NCBI RefSeq assembly: GCF_001750725.1
Contig: NZ_CP017279.1
Location: 992,001-1,056,000, forward strand
Direction of reading: 5' to 3'
Length of the DNA: 64,000 bases
From: Enterobacter ludwigii
Lineage (GTDB): Bacteria > Pseudomonadota > Gammaproteobacteria > Enterobacterales > Enterobacteriaceae
Position numbers and translations under genes: made by a program. Below, piece by piece: positions 22,386 through 30,228 of this stretch; positions within the stretch are counted from its first letter, which is position 1, and every line of letters starts with the position of its first letter. A model generated the notes under the pieces. That model ran no database searches, was not told where the DNA came from, and saw only the letters and a list, made by a program, of their open reading frames with translations.

Positions 22386-22611
22386 CAGACAGTATCCTTT
22401 GAAGCATAGGAGAATCAGATTTTTTAATAACGGGCTGGGTTAAATTACCTGTAATCTCGGCATCTTCTCTTACCCGCCAGTATCTTCCTTCTTTGGTGGC
22501 CGGGGGAGTGAACATGCTCTCTTTAGCGTATCGGCGTAAAGTATTCAGACTTGGGGGATTACTCCGGTATTTTTCCGCAGCCCATTCTTCTAAAGTCAGC
22601 ATTTGAAGCAT
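22366..22611 (-). CDS. xis: Excisionase (lambda Xis family)
   Basis: The 81-aa product has the winged-helix excisionase pattern (LTLEEWAAEKY...PSLNTLRRYAKESMFTPPATKEGRYWRVREDA). It directs Int toward excision by bending attR. I choose the ATG at 22611 because GAGG lies 8 nt upstream; the open frame reaches 22635. It overlaps int, as in lambda. Confidence 0.88.
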   Translation of the reverse strand: MLQMLTLEEWAAEKYRSNPPSLNTLRRYAKESMFTPPATKEGRYWRVREDAEITGNLTQPVIKKSDSPMLQRILSDGCPTT

Positions 22612-22663
22612 ATGATTTACCTCATAATGGCCCATATCAGAGCCATTTTCTGAAATTAAAAAA

Positions 22664-25144
22664 TCAGTGTTCAGTCAGACGCTGCCAGATTGCAGACACG
22701 TATTTGATCTGATGATGAGCATCCGAAATAGCCTTGTGAGGTTCTCCCTCAAATGGGATCTCATAGCGAGGCTTGCAGCCAACGGCTTTACCCAACTCGA
22801 CAATTGTTCTTACATCCCGGTTATTCCAGAACTTCCATGGGCAGGGGATCCCCGTCCGGTCGTAAGATGCCTCAAGCAGGACATTGTCATAAGTGGCACC
22901 ATTACCCCAGACCTGAACAGAATCAGGGCCGTTAACCGCATTCTCGCCTATAAACTCATTTAGCTGCAGTAATGCATCATCGAGCGGAATAGCATCATCC
23001 ATCACTAACTCTGAACGAGCTTCAGGTGAAGCTTTGAGCCAGAATATTATCGTAGATGCATCCGGAACCCCGCCGCTGGCCATTGAAGATTCCAGGCTAA
23101 TCACTTTGTAAAATTCCGATCCGGTATTACCTGTAGATGGATCAAAGAACACAGCTCCGATAGATACGACTGGCGAATCAGCCTTTTTACCAAACGCTTC
23201 AATGTCGACCATAAGGTGTGTATAGAGCATTTCAGGCTCGGCATGATTATGATGACCGGAATCATTATTTATAGCAGCTGTGCTGTTATAAGTTTCAGTA
23301 GTGCTTGCGCCTGAGATAGTTTCTTCCGTGACTTCTGATAACGCAGCACAGTTCGGGGTTTCATCATTACCAGTTTCTTCCATCTGCACATTATCGACGT
23401 ACTCCGCTGCGGTATCTTGTTGGTCGATTTCAGCGTTGCTAGTGGCCAACCCTTCAATAGAAAAAAGACCATTACCAACTTTTTCGAGAACCGGCTGCGT
23501 GTCGCCGTCGACCTGAGTCCACTCATTCTGGCCGCCAGTTTCAACAGCAGAGTCATTAGTTACCTCGTTTGTCCAGCTCACCTCAGGGTTATGGCGCGCA
23601 GCCGCAAGAGTTTCGTCTGATGGAGCAGAATGATCGCTTTCAGTCAGGTTCGCGTTAATGAATCCGCTGAGACGTGCCGGATACAGGTAATGCTCTGGGT
23701 GAGCGCTGCGGATAAGTGCAAAAATAGCTGCACGCGAGTAATCCAAAACTCCCGGAGTTGCACGAAGAGCTTTAGACCATTCTTTGAATGGACATTCTTT
23801 TTTACTCACGATCTCTTTTGCCCGACGGAAAACACCACCAGGGATATCATAAATGTTGAAATCCATTGGTAACGTGGCCAGCGCAATCTCTAAATCGAGA
23901 GTGTCTAGATCATGTTTAAGGTCAGGGTTTCTGTCGGTCTTGTTGCCTCCGCCAGCATTCGTACCGCTTTCAGTACGCTGTATTTCTGCAACGCGACTGC
24001 CTTTGGCCCATTCTTTTACCAGCAGGCCGCGGTCAATGTAATCAGTCGCCGCCCAGATTCTGGTGAATCGGAGAACCAAAGCGAGTTCGTGACGCTTTTC
24101 CTGGCTAAACACTTTGCGAATGGCGTCGGTATAGCGCCAAAGGTCTTTAGCATCGTAACCCTTAACCTGTTCGCAGTTTTCTGCCGCCAGCAGCAGGTTC
24201 TGGACATAGCTATTGTCAGTGTCCATCTCCAGTGCGCTGATACCTTCGTATTCATCGCGTGTAATGTGGTGGCGCAGTTCGTCGGAGGTGAACTGGGCGA
24301 GTAGCTGCTTGCGGAAGGGCATGCGAACGACTGGATAACGTGTGGTTTCGTCATCATACTCGTCAATCTGGATACCGTTATCAGGTTCAAGACCCTGATC
24401 TGCTTTAACGCCGGTGTCACTGGTGCTTTCAGATTTCAGAGGAGTAAATTTGCCACTGCGCCAGTCTTCAACTAATTGGTTGCGATCGCTGGCATCTGCT
24501 TTAGCCCAGTCAGCCATGAATGCAGCGATATCTTCAGTTTCGTGCGCTTCATCTGGCGCGAATACCTGCTTAATCGCCTGAACGAGTTTCCACTCAGCGT
24601 TCAGGCTGAGTTCGGTAACTTCAGGGTTGTCGTTCTTCGCCAGCAGCATGTTCTGAAGATAGGTATTGCCTTCATCCAGTGACATTTCGCTGGCAGCCAG
24701 CTGCTGCTCTTTAGTGATATGTGACTGGTATTTGTCGTTGGTCAGGTGGACGGCAAAACGCACCGCTGGAGTGCGGTTTTCAAGAGGAACACTCTCGATG
24801 GTAGTTTCGACTTTAACGATAGGTTCCGGTGCGGTAGTGTTGTCCAGGGCTCCAGTTGACTCAGCACCAGCCTTTGGCAGCCAGGTGCGACCATCGTCCA
24901 GCAGTTCGTAGCGTTTGCACCATGAGTAATCAACTGTACTTTCTTCAGGCAGGTCGTCATAAACCGGAAAATCGGTACGTACAGGCTTGCTATAATCCTT
25001 GCCCCGGCCGGTTTCAATACCAGCATCTTCCAGCTCTACATCTAGCTGCAAATTGGCTCGTGCTTCTGATTTAGCCGTGAACCAGATAACGGCATCTTCT
25101 TTGCCGGATTTCTGCGTTGCCTTGATTAAATGAAAGAATTCCAT
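22664..25144 (-). CDS. RecE-N-like protein fused to a DnaQ-type 3'-5' exonuclease
   Basis: The 826-aa protein begins like Rac RecE (FPVYDDLPEESTVDYSWCKRYELL) and keeps the RecE stretch TDYIDRGLLVKEWAKGSRV...GTNAGGGNKTDR (about 367-405). It lacks the C-terminal RecB-type nuclease of RecE. Instead residues about 641-826 form a DEDDh exonuclease: D-x-E in MVDIEAFG, Asp in GATYDNVLLE, and HxxxxD in PHKAISDAH. A segment of about 105 residues occurs twice (about 129-233 and 277-385). It lies in the leftward operon where recombination genes sit, so a role in phage DNA processing is likely. AAGGA precedes the ATG. Confidence 0.85.
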   Translation of the reverse strand: MEFFHLIKATQKSGKEDAVIWFTAKSEARANLQLDVELEDAGIETGRGKDYSKPVRTDFPVYDDLPEESTVDYSWCKRYELLDDGRTWLPKAGAESTGALDNTTAPEPIVKVETTIESVPLENRTPAVRFAVHLTNDKYQSHITKEQQLAASEMSLDEGNTYLQNMLLAKNDNPEVTELSLNAEWKLVQAIKQVFAPDEAHETEDIAAFMADWAKADASDRNQLVEDWRSGKFTPLKSESTSDTGVKADQGLEPDNGIQIDEYDDETTRYPVVRMPFRKQLLAQFTSDELRHHITRDEYEGISALEMDTDNSYVQNLLLAAENCEQVKGYDAKDLWRYTDAIRKVFSQEKRHELALVLRFTRIWAATDYIDRGLLVKEWAKGSRVAEIQRTESGTNAGGGNKTDRNPDLKHDLDTLDLEIALATLPMDFNIYDIPGGVFRRAKEIVSKKECPFKEWSKALRATPGVLDYSRAAIFALIRSAHPEHYLYPARLSGFINANLTESDHSAPSDETLAAARHNPEVSWTNEVTNDSAVETGGQNEWTQVDGDTQPVLEKVGNGLFSIEGLATSNAEIDQQDTAAEYVDNVQMEETGNDETPNCAALSEVTEETISGASTTETYNSTAAINNDSGHHNHAEPEMLYTHLMVDIEAFGKKADSPVVSIGAVFFDPSTGNTGSEFYKVISLESSMASGGVPDASTIIFWLKASPEARSELVMDDAIPLDDALLQLNEFIGENAVNGPDSVQVWGNGATYDNVLLEASYDRTGIPCPWKFWNNRDVRTIVELGKAVGCKPRYEIPFEGEPHKAISDAHHQIKYVSAIWQRLTEH

Positions 25145-25206
25145 ATCGGGTCCTTAATTTTGGTTGTAAGATACCCGCAGCTAGTGATTGCCGCCTTGGG
25201 TAGTGG

Positions 25207-25226
25207 TCATTGGTCAAAACTCGATT
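25207..25226 (-). repeat. Junction repeat copy a (upstream of the exonuclease gene)
   Basis: On the minus strand this reads AATCGAGTTTTGACCAATGA, identical to the copy at 27214-27233. It lies 63 nt before the exonuclease ATG. Confidence 0.7.
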
Positions 25227-25302
25227 CCGGAAAGCTTTGGTCGGCTGACCGGGTACTTAACCCGCCTTGCGCGGGTTTTGTGCTTTTAGGGGCTGGTAGC
25301 AG

Positions 25303-25322
25303 CCATTAGTCACAACTCGATT
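25303..25322 (-). repeat. Junction repeat copy b (at the DUF1482 stop)
   Basis: On the minus strand this reads AATCGAGTTGTGACTAATGG, 17 of 20 identical to copy a. Its first bases are part of the TAA stop of the DUF1482 gene. Confidence 0.6.
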
Positions 25323-25503
25323 AAAATTTGAAAGCTGGCTGTTGGTCGTCAGCCGATTTGTACGGGTAACACTCTCCTTTAATGTGCTGCTCTTTGGCAG
25401 CTGCATCACAGCCAGATTCGGTTTTGTATACACCGAGCATGATGTCTGAGCATTCCCCGGTGAGGGCACAGACGGTAACGATCAGGGCAAAGAACGAGCT
25501 CAT
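25321..25503 (-). CDS. DUF1482 family phage protein
   Basis: The 60-aa protein MSSFFALIVTVCALTGECSDI..., with CDAAAKEQHIKGECYP, matches the small DUF1482 proteins of lambdoid prophages: a hydrophobic N-terminal segment and conserved cysteines. The function is unknown. I start at the ATG at 25503 by similarity; the frame extends 14 codons further. It is in the leftward early operon between the operator region and the exonuclease. Confidence 0.7.
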   Translation of the reverse strand: MSSFFALIVTVCALTGECSDIMLGVYKTESGCDAAAKEQHIKGECYPYKSADDQQPAFKF

Positions 25504-25573
25504 GCTTTTAGCTCTGGATTGCCTTTTTGGGCCAGTAAGTAGCAAAGCTTACGAACCAGAACTTCAAATAGAT

Positions 25574-25621
25574 TTAAGCGAACGGCTTGGCAGCCAGCTT
25601 TTTGCGTGCGAAATCGATCAT
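25574..25621 (-). CDS. Possible 15-residue leader peptide
   Basis: AGGAG lies 6 nt before an ATG that opens a 15-codon frame (MIDFARKKLAAKPFA). It is the first translatable frame downstream of the leftward promoter region. The only support is the strong ribosome site. Confidence 0.3.
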   Translation of the reverse strand: MIDFARKKLAAKPFA

Positions 25622-25779
25622 GGTTAACTCCTGTGTGCCTTTAACGCCAGGCTGGCGGAACGGTAAACCTGCTGCGCGATTGTCTTGCCATCTCATCCGG
25701 TGTTTCGTATGCCACCGGCAGCTACTTCGTGGGCGTCCTGCCTTGATGACTGATTTTCTAAAATCAGGCTACAAATAAA

Positions 25780-25809
25780 TATGTCATAGGTCAATACTTA
25801 ATTGACATA
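25780..25809 (-). promoter_or_regulatory. Putative leftward operator/promoter (oL/pL)
   Basis: Nested inverted repeats are present: GTCAAT-N5-ATTGAC (25790-25806) inside TATGTCA...TGACATA. On the minus strand TTGACC can be a -35, with a weak -10 (TAGCCT) 17 nt on. The region lies between the repressor terminator and the leftward operon. ATTGAC half-sites recur in the rightward operator region. Confidence 0.5.
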
Positions 25810-25860
25810 AATAATTGCACTGATGATTTTTAGAGGAGGGCTGAGGAGATACTAGAGGCA

Positions 25861-25887
25861 AAAAAAAGGCCGCAAAATGCGGCCTTT
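25861..25887 (-). terminator. Repressor gene terminator
   Basis: AAAGGCCGCA and TGCGGCCTTT form a 10-bp stem on the minus strand, followed by seven U. Confidence 0.85.
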
Positions 25888-25900
25888 AGAGTGTTCTTTA

Positions 25901-26305
25901 TCAGTCTTTGGTTGGAGCGGGCTCAATCTTCCGTTTGCTGAGAAATTCAGCCATAAATTTATCGAGCTCTTCGAGGCGGTCGCTGGCCAGCTGTATGAAC
26001 CTGGTTTGTTCAACTTCAGGTAACTGATCAAAAACTTCCAACAACGCAGCTTGTTTCTCGTTCAATACCGTTTTGCTTTCGCTGGTTGCCTTAAGATGCG
26101 CCTCTTCTTCATCAGATAAAAAGAACCAATACAGTGGCTTACCTAATGCTTCCGGGAATAAAGCCAACTTTTCCTTGCGAGGGAAATTACCTGTATTGCA
26201 CCAGTTACTAACCGTTTGTGAGTTTACCCCCACTCTGCGGCCCAGCTCAGATTGAGATATCCCGGCTTCATCAAGAGCTCGTAACAGTCTTTCTTCGAAG
26301 TTCAT
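25901..26305 (-). CDS. Short phage repressor (CI position), no peptidase domain
   Basis: The 134-aa protein has an N-terminal HTH_XRE domain (SQSELGRRVGVNSQTVSNWCNTG, about residues 17-40) and an acidic helical C-terminus. No S24/LexA-type autocleavage domain is present, so RecA-stimulated self-cleavage is not expected. The size resembles the Salmonella Gifsy repressors, which are removed by antirepressors. The start MNFEERLLRALDEAG at 26305 is chosen; the frame extends 11 codons upstream. It is divergent from the Cro-like gene. Confidence 0.8.
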   Translation of the reverse strand: MNFEERLLRALDEAGISQSELGRRVGVNSQTVSNWCNTGNFPRKEKLALFPEALGKPLYWFFLSDEEEAHLKATSESKTVLNEKQAALLEVFDQLPEVEQTRFIQLASDRLEELDKFMAEFLSKRKIEPAPTKD

Positions 26306-26380
26306 GTTCGTATCCAAATCAAACCCATAAGCAAGCATACAAACTTTCTTATCAGATGTGATTGATTAAGTTTATTGACA

Positions 26381-26408
26381 TTGACAAATTACTTATCAAT
26401 CATATGAT
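26381..26408 (+). promoter_or_regulatory. Rightward early promoter pR
   Basis: TTGACA (26381-26386), a 16-nt spacer and TATGAT (26403-26408) form a near-consensus sigma-70 promoter 19 nt before the cro-like ATG. Overlapping imperfect palindromes, CTTATCA...TGATTAAG (26348-26370) and CTTATCAATCATATGATTCATAA, are candidate operators. Confidence 0.7.
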
Positions 26409-26427
26409 TCATAAATTGGGAGGAAGC

Positions 26428-26658
26428 ATGAAAGAACACATTCAACAAAAAATTATTTCGCTGTGTGGCAGCCAATCAGAACTGGCACGCCGCTTAGGTA
26501 AAAACTCGCAGACTGTATCTGTCTGGTTTCGTACTCAGGTAGCAAGCACAGAGGTTTTAAACGCATGCAGAGCTTTGGATTGGGAAGTCACCCCGCATGA
26601 ATTACGTCCAGACCTCTATCCCAACGCAACAGATGGTTTACCTCAGAAGGAGGCTTAA
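26428..26658 (+). CDS. Cro/YdaS-like regulator
   Basis: The 76-aa protein MKEHIQQKIISLCGSQSELARRLGKNSQTVSVWF has a helix-turn-helix of the YdaS/Cro type and sits in the cro position opposite the repressor. GGAGG lies 7 nt before the ATG at 26428; the frame extends further upstream without signal. It should repress the repressor promoter and commit the phage to lysis. Confidence 0.82.
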   Translation: MKEHIQQKIISLCGSQSELARRLGKNSQTVSVWFRTQVASTEVLNACRALDWEVTPHELRPDLYPNATDGLPQKEA

Positions 26659-26660
26659 TC

Positions 26661-27215
26661 ATGCAGTCAGCTACATATCAACATCATAACCAACGCTTTG
26701 CCGGACCGCTGAAAACTCAAAATCAATTTATGGCGCATCGGAGAGATAGCTTTAAGCACCGTTCAATACAGGTTGCAGTTCGGGAGTGGGAATCCACTTT
26801 GCCCGGCCAGGCGCAGGAGAAAATCGCTCAGATGGTGGCTGAGCAGTGGGCGAAGGAAGGGGGCCGCGGTATCGCGGTCAACAAGCAGAATTTATTCCGG
26901 TATCTGAAAAACGAAGGTGGTTCGGAAAAATACACCGCATACATCATGCAACTGTCGGGGGCAATCGTCGCCGCTATGCCCATTGAGATCGCCAGAAAGC
27001 ATGGACTCAGTAACGCCAGAACGGAAGCCGAGCTGGTGGCGAGCGCTATCAAAGAATGCAGTGAGGCACATCAGGCGAAGTTGCTGGGCGCACCGCTGCA
27101 AAAGCTTGAGAAGGAGATCCGCGAAGCGGCAATCGCTTTATTCAACATGTTACCTGCTGACGCGGCGGGACCACTACTGGCGAGCATCAGCGCCGTAGCG
27201 CCGCAATTTTTTTAA
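26661..27215 (+). CDS. YdaT-type protein in the CII position
   Basis: This 184-aa protein resembles the YdaT family of the Rac prophage (helical; IQVAVREWESTLPGQAQEKIAQMVAEQW, NLFRYLKNEGGSEKYTAYIMQL). The ydaS-ydaT order matches Rac, where YdaT is toxic when expressed and acts as a CII-like regulator. GGAGG precedes the ATG. The exact role here is inferred from position. Confidence 0.6.
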   Translation: MQSATYQHHNQRFAGPLKTQNQFMAHRRDSFKHRSIQVAVREWESTLPGQAQEKIAQMVAEQWAKEGGRGIAVNKQNLFRYLKNEGGSEKYTAYIMQLSGAIVAAMPIEIARKHGLSNARTEAELVASAIKECSEAHQAKLLGAPLQKLEKEIREAAIALFNMLPADAAGPLLASISAVAPQFF

Positions 27216-27233
27216 TCGAGTTTTGACCAATGA
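27214..27233 (+). repeat. Junction repeat copy c (YdaT-type gene / O gene)
   Basis: AATCGAGTTTTGACCAATGA begins within the TAA stop of the YdaT-type gene and ends 18 nt before the O-like ATG. Confidence 0.7.
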
Positions 27234-27251
27234 ATTCAACCCGGAGGCTTC

Positions 27252-28310
27252 ATGAGCATTGATGCAATGCGGTGGGCCAAGAAAGTTAAGACCGGAAAAT
27301 CCTCCAGTAAGGCGATCCTGACCTGGCTGGCTGATATGTGCGGCGCTGACTTGTGCGCTTACCCGTCCGTCGCTGCGCTTGCAGAGGCTACTGAGATGGA
27401 CAGAAAGACGGTGCTTGCAGGCTTGCAGCATCTGCAGGAAATCGGCCTGGTTGTCGACACAGGTGAACGGCGCGGCAGGACAAAGCAAATTCCTGTGTAC
27501 AAGCTGGTCGGTGTTGAGGAAAGCATACCCGATGCCGAACAGATCCAAAACCGGAACTCTTTAAAGGATCCCAAAAACGGGACGGTTAATTTGAACCGTA
27601 CCGAAAACGGAACTGTTAATACAAACAGTGCCATTAACGGGACTATTTCAGGTAATAAGGGTACCAAAAACGGGATTGTTAACAGTTCATATTTTAACCA
27701 AAGAGTGCCGTTTTTCCCTTTAAACAGTCCCAAAAACGGGACACGGAATCTACCAAGGAACCATAAAGATCTAAACCCCACACATAGAGAACTGGTCGAA
27801 CCTGTTATTCCTGATTATCCGGATCAGCCAGGTATCGGAATTGGGCAACAGCAGCCATTCGGCAAATTCCTGATGTTTAAAGACTGGAAGCCAACAGCCG
27901 ACTTTGCACGACAGGCAAACCTGTGGGGCATGCCGCTCAAGGCAGGCATAAATATCGAAGCCGAGCTGAGCAGTTTCATCGCTTACTGGCAAGCCGAAGG
28001 GAAAGTGTTTCATCAAATTCAGTGGGAGCAGAAGTTCGCTCGCCACCTGGATCGCGCAAAGGTTCTGAAAGCACCACAAACGGGAGGTAACGAGAATGCA
28101 TCAGTTAGACCACAGCCAGCAGCATCCCGAGCTGTTCAGCAAATACAATCAGCACACGCAGAGTGGCGACGCCGGAACGGACTTGATGGCGACGGAGACG
28201 GCGTGGCGGCTATGGCAGGTGATGGGGGAAATCTTCTCGAACCGCTGGACGCAGAAGAATGGGGCAGAACCCACGGCCCTGTGGATAGCTCAGATAGGTT
28301 CGATGACTGA
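27252..28310 (+). CDS. Replication initiator (O-like)
   Basis: The 352-aa protein has an N-terminal winged-helix domain ([44 protein letters not shown]), a middle part encoded by iterons (recurring KNGT.N residues), and a DnaT/O-like C-terminal half ([19 protein letters not shown]). It should bind the iterons inside its own gene and recruit the P protein and host DnaB. GGAGG lies before the ATG. The last 215 nt overlap the P gene in another frame. Confidence 0.82.
   Translation: MSIDAMRWAKKVKTGKSSSKAILTWLADMCGADLCAYPSVAALAEATEMDRKTVLAGLQHLQEIGLVVDTGERRGRTKQIPVYKLVGVEESIPDAEQIQNRNSLKDPKNGTVNLNRTENGTVNTNSAINGTISGNKGTKNGIVNSSYFNQRVPFFPLNSPKNGTRNLPRNHKDLNPTHRELVEPVIPDYPDQPGIGIGQQQPFGKFLMFKDWKPTADFARQANLWGMPLKAGINIEAELSSFIAYWQAEGKVFHQIQWEQKFARHLDRAKVLKAPQTGGNENASVRPQPAASRAVQQIQSAHAEWRRRNGLDGDGDGVAAMAGDGGNLLEPLDAEEWGRTHGPVDSSDRFDD
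27544..27746 (+). other. Phage replication origin (iterons within O)
   Basis: Copies of a motif close to CCCAAAAACGGGACTGTTAA occur at 27570-27590, 27601-27620, 27630-27649, 27663-27683 and 27728-27746, with a weaker copy at 27544-27563 and an inverted one near 27703-27722. Location inside O matches the lambdoid origin. Confidence 0.75.
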
Positions 28311-28767
28311 GGGCCAGATCAAACTGGTTTGTCGGCAATGCATGGACCGTTGCGCAGTAGGAAATACATGGCCCCCGGATCTTGCTGAGTTCGTTTCGCT
28401 GACTTCAGAGAGTGGTGCCAATCCGTTCGGGCTGACATCTGACCGGGTGATGAGTGAATACCGTCGCTGGCGTAACGAGTCGTATCGTTTTTCGGGTAGC
28501 GACAAATATCCGTGGCCGCAGCCGGTGCTGTATCACATCTGCATAGAAATGCGCAGAACTGGTATTGAGCGTCAGATGACCGAGGGGGAACTTAAAAAAC
28601 TGGCAGAGAAATTATTAATCAAATGGACGAAGCACGTAAGCAACGGGCTTTCAGTTCCACCAATCCGTCGACAGCTAGCTGCACCGCAGCATCCGGCAGG
28701 GCCAACTCCGGCACAGCTACTGATGGAAGAATACCAACGCCTCAAAGCGGCAGGTTTAACCAACTAA
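28096..28767 (+). CDS. Replication protein P family
   Basis: The 223-aa protein aligns with lambda P around [37 protein letters not shown] (lambda YPWKSNAHYWLV...). P proteins capture host DnaB helicase and load it at the origin. GGGAGG lies 9 nt before the ATG at 28096, supporting this start despite a 215-nt overlap with O; the alternative internal start at 28186 has no clear ribosome site. Confidence 0.8.
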   Translation: MHQLDHSQQHPELFSKYNQHTQSGDAGTDLMATETAWRLWQVMGEIFSNRWTQKNGAEPTALWIAQIGSMTEGQIKLVCRQCMDRCAVGNTWPPDLAEFVSLTSESGANPFGLTSDRVMSEYRRWRNESYRFSGSDKYPWPQPVLYHICIEMRRTGIERQMTEGELKKLAEKLLIKWTKHVSNGLSVPPIRRQLAAPQHPAGPTPAQLLMEEYQRLKAAGLTN

Positions 28768-28785
28768 TCGAGTATTGACCAATGA
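28766..28785 (+). repeat. Junction repeat copy d (P / PerC-like gene)
   Basis: AATCGAGTATTGACCAATGA differs from copies a and c at one base. It starts in the P stop codon, and its ATGA contains the next gene's start. Confidence 0.7.
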
Positions 28786-29201
28786 CCAAAGCATTAACAC
28801 AAAAAGAGCAGGTGGCGGTATTTGTGCGCTACCGACCGAACTGCACCGTTGGCGATGTTTCCGAAGCGCTGGACATGGCTGGAGGTACAGCCGGAAGGCT
28901 GCTGCGCGAACTCAGTGACGAAGGCGTGATTATTCGCTCACGTGACAGCGTTCAGTACACATACCGGGCGGTACCGCACGCAGAAATTCCAGACGTAATC
29001 CTCCCGTGCATGGTTGAAAAAAGTGATCCGCTCAGGATGCAGGCTGCCGAGCAGAAAGCGAAGGAGCTGGAGGAGAAGGGGCTTTGGCGAAGAGCAGCAG
29101 CAGTATATTCGGACATGTTTGGTATCGCCGGTAGCGCTGTTGAAGTAGCCCGTATTGCCAAGCGCCGTAAAGACTGTCTGCGCCAGGCGGGGAGGGTATG
29201 A
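28782..29201 (+). CDS. PerC-family regulator with N-terminal HTH
   Basis: The 139-aa protein has a winged-helix-like N-terminus (TVGDVSEALDMAGGTAGRLLRELSDEGVI) and a C-terminal PerC-type motif (AKELEEKGLWRRAAAVYSDMF). PerC-like proteins of phages and E. coli act as transcription activators. The start codon lies inside a junction repeat and has no strong ribosome site, so translation may be coupled to P. Confidence 0.65.
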   Translation: MTKALTQKEQVAVFVRYRPNCTVGDVSEALDMAGGTAGRLLRELSDEGVIIRSRDSVQYTYRAVPHAEIPDVILPCMVEKSDPLRMQAAEQKAKELEEKGLWRRAAAVYSDMFGIAGSAVEVARIAKRRKDCLRQAGRV

Positions 29202-29203
29202 CT

Positions 29204-29515
29204 ATGGCAAGCAAAAACCTCTGGACACTCATTCGCACTATTCAGCACGGTGGCGAGATCACCCCGCGGCAAGTTCGCCAGTTGCTGAGCTGCGACAGCA
29301 AAAAGGCCTGTCGCCTGCTGGAGCATCTCGTTTCTGCTGGTGCCGTGAAGAACATCGGTCAGCGACACCACCCGGTGTACGTGATGCAGCCAGGCGGGGA
29401 AACATGCATTAAGCCATTACCGGTGATTCGCAAGAAGTCCGGTATCACCGAAGTTTGCCGCCAGAACTGGCAAGGCTATATGATTCACAAAATTTTCGGG
29501 AGCGCGCGAGTATGA
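29204..29515 (+). CDS. Small phage HTH protein
   Basis: The 103-aa protein has a winged-helix-like segment (GEITPRQVRQLLSCDSKKACRLLEHLVSAGAV, about residues 17-50). I choose the ATG at 29204, which has GGGAGG at a better distance than the ATG at 29198. It starts just past the PerC-like stop and shares ATGA with the next small frame. Function unknown; probably an early regulator. Confidence 0.55.
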   Translation: MASKNLWTLIRTIQHGGEITPRQVRQLLSCDSKKACRLLEHLVSAGAVKNIGQRHHPVYVMQPGGETCIKPLPVIRKKSGITEVCRQNWQGYMIHKIFGSARV

Positions 29516-29607
29516 GCGATTTATTTAGCAACATCGACAAACGCGCGTTAAGGGAAGCCGCAACTTACACAAAAATTGCCGGAGATGCGAGGATGGCACG
29601 AAACTAA
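29512..29607 (+). CDS. Small ORF (31 aa)
   Basis: An ATG overlapping the previous stop (ATGA) opens MSDLFSNIDKRALREAATYTK, which ends after 31 residues. The coupled start suggests translation; it may be the remnant of a longer phage gene. No family is recognised. Confidence 0.35.
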   Translation: MSDLFSNIDKRALREAATYTKIAGDARMARN

Positions 29608-29648
29608 ATTGGTGATATAAAAGACTGTGACATGTCACGGAGAAAGTT

Positions 29649-30077
29649 ATGAAAATAAACCATCAATACCTCAAGGATTTACTAATAGCTTTCGAGGAAA
29701 CTCAAGGCCCTGACACAATGCTAAGTGAGCTTGGTGAATCAGGGTTTCACCAAGACGACTCGGATTTTATTTTCCATATGCGTTTGCTTTATGACAATGG
29801 GCTGATTGTTAGGACTGATGGGAAATCTGGGTTTGGGCACGAGATGTCCAGATCTTTGGGAGAAGGGGTTAGCTATTACTGGCTTGATACTCCGCTCAGG
29901 CTGACGGCAAGAGGGCATGATTTTATCGCTGACCTGCGTCAGAAAGAGGTATGGCAAACCATAAAAACAAATTTTAAAGATGAAGGAATAAGCACACTAA
30001 TGGGCCTATCAAAATCACTGGCGATGGGTTTTGCCAAGAAGAAAGTAAAAGACCTGATTGGCCTAGACATTGAGTGA
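29649..30077 (+). CDS. DUF2513 family protein
   Basis: The 142-aa protein begins MKINHQYLKDLLIAFEETQGPDT and has TPLRLTARGHDFIADLRQKEVWQTIK followed by AKKKVKDLIGL, the pattern of DUF2513 proteins common in phages and mobile elements. Their function is unknown. A 12-bp palindrome (GTGACATGTCAC, 29627-29638) lies just upstream. Confidence 0.75.
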   Translation: MKINHQYLKDLLIAFEETQGPDTMLSELGESGFHQDDSDFIFHMRLLYDNGLIVRTDGKSGFGHEMSRSLGEGVSYYWLDTPLRLTARGHDFIADLRQKEVWQTIKTNFKDEGISTLMGLSKSLAMGFAKKKVKDLIGLDIE

Positions 30078-30116
30078 AGAAATCCTCGTAACCTCAAAAA
30101 TTTGATATATCCCTAA

Positions 30117-30138
30117 GCCCGCTGCGTGCGGGCGTTTT
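30117..30138 (+). terminator. Terminator after the DUF2513 gene
   Basis: GCCCGC and GCGGGC pair around a 5-nt loop, then GTTTTCT. It separates early genes from the LexA-controlled unit. Confidence 0.7.
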
Positions 30139-30228
30139 CTCACCAATGGGAAAAAATACTCTAAGAAACATAGCAGTAGCCTTCGCAAAAAGTGCTTTTA
30201 AAGGATTGATCATTTTCTCAGATGAGTA

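Noticed and set aside
25257..25469. 70-aa minus-strand frame overlapping the DUF1482 gene
   Set aside because: Different frame from the recognisable DUF1482 protein and lacking a ribosome site.
27544..27746. CRISPR-like repeats
   Set aside because: The repeats are inside a coding gene, vary in sequence and spacing, and fit origin iterons; no cas genes are present.
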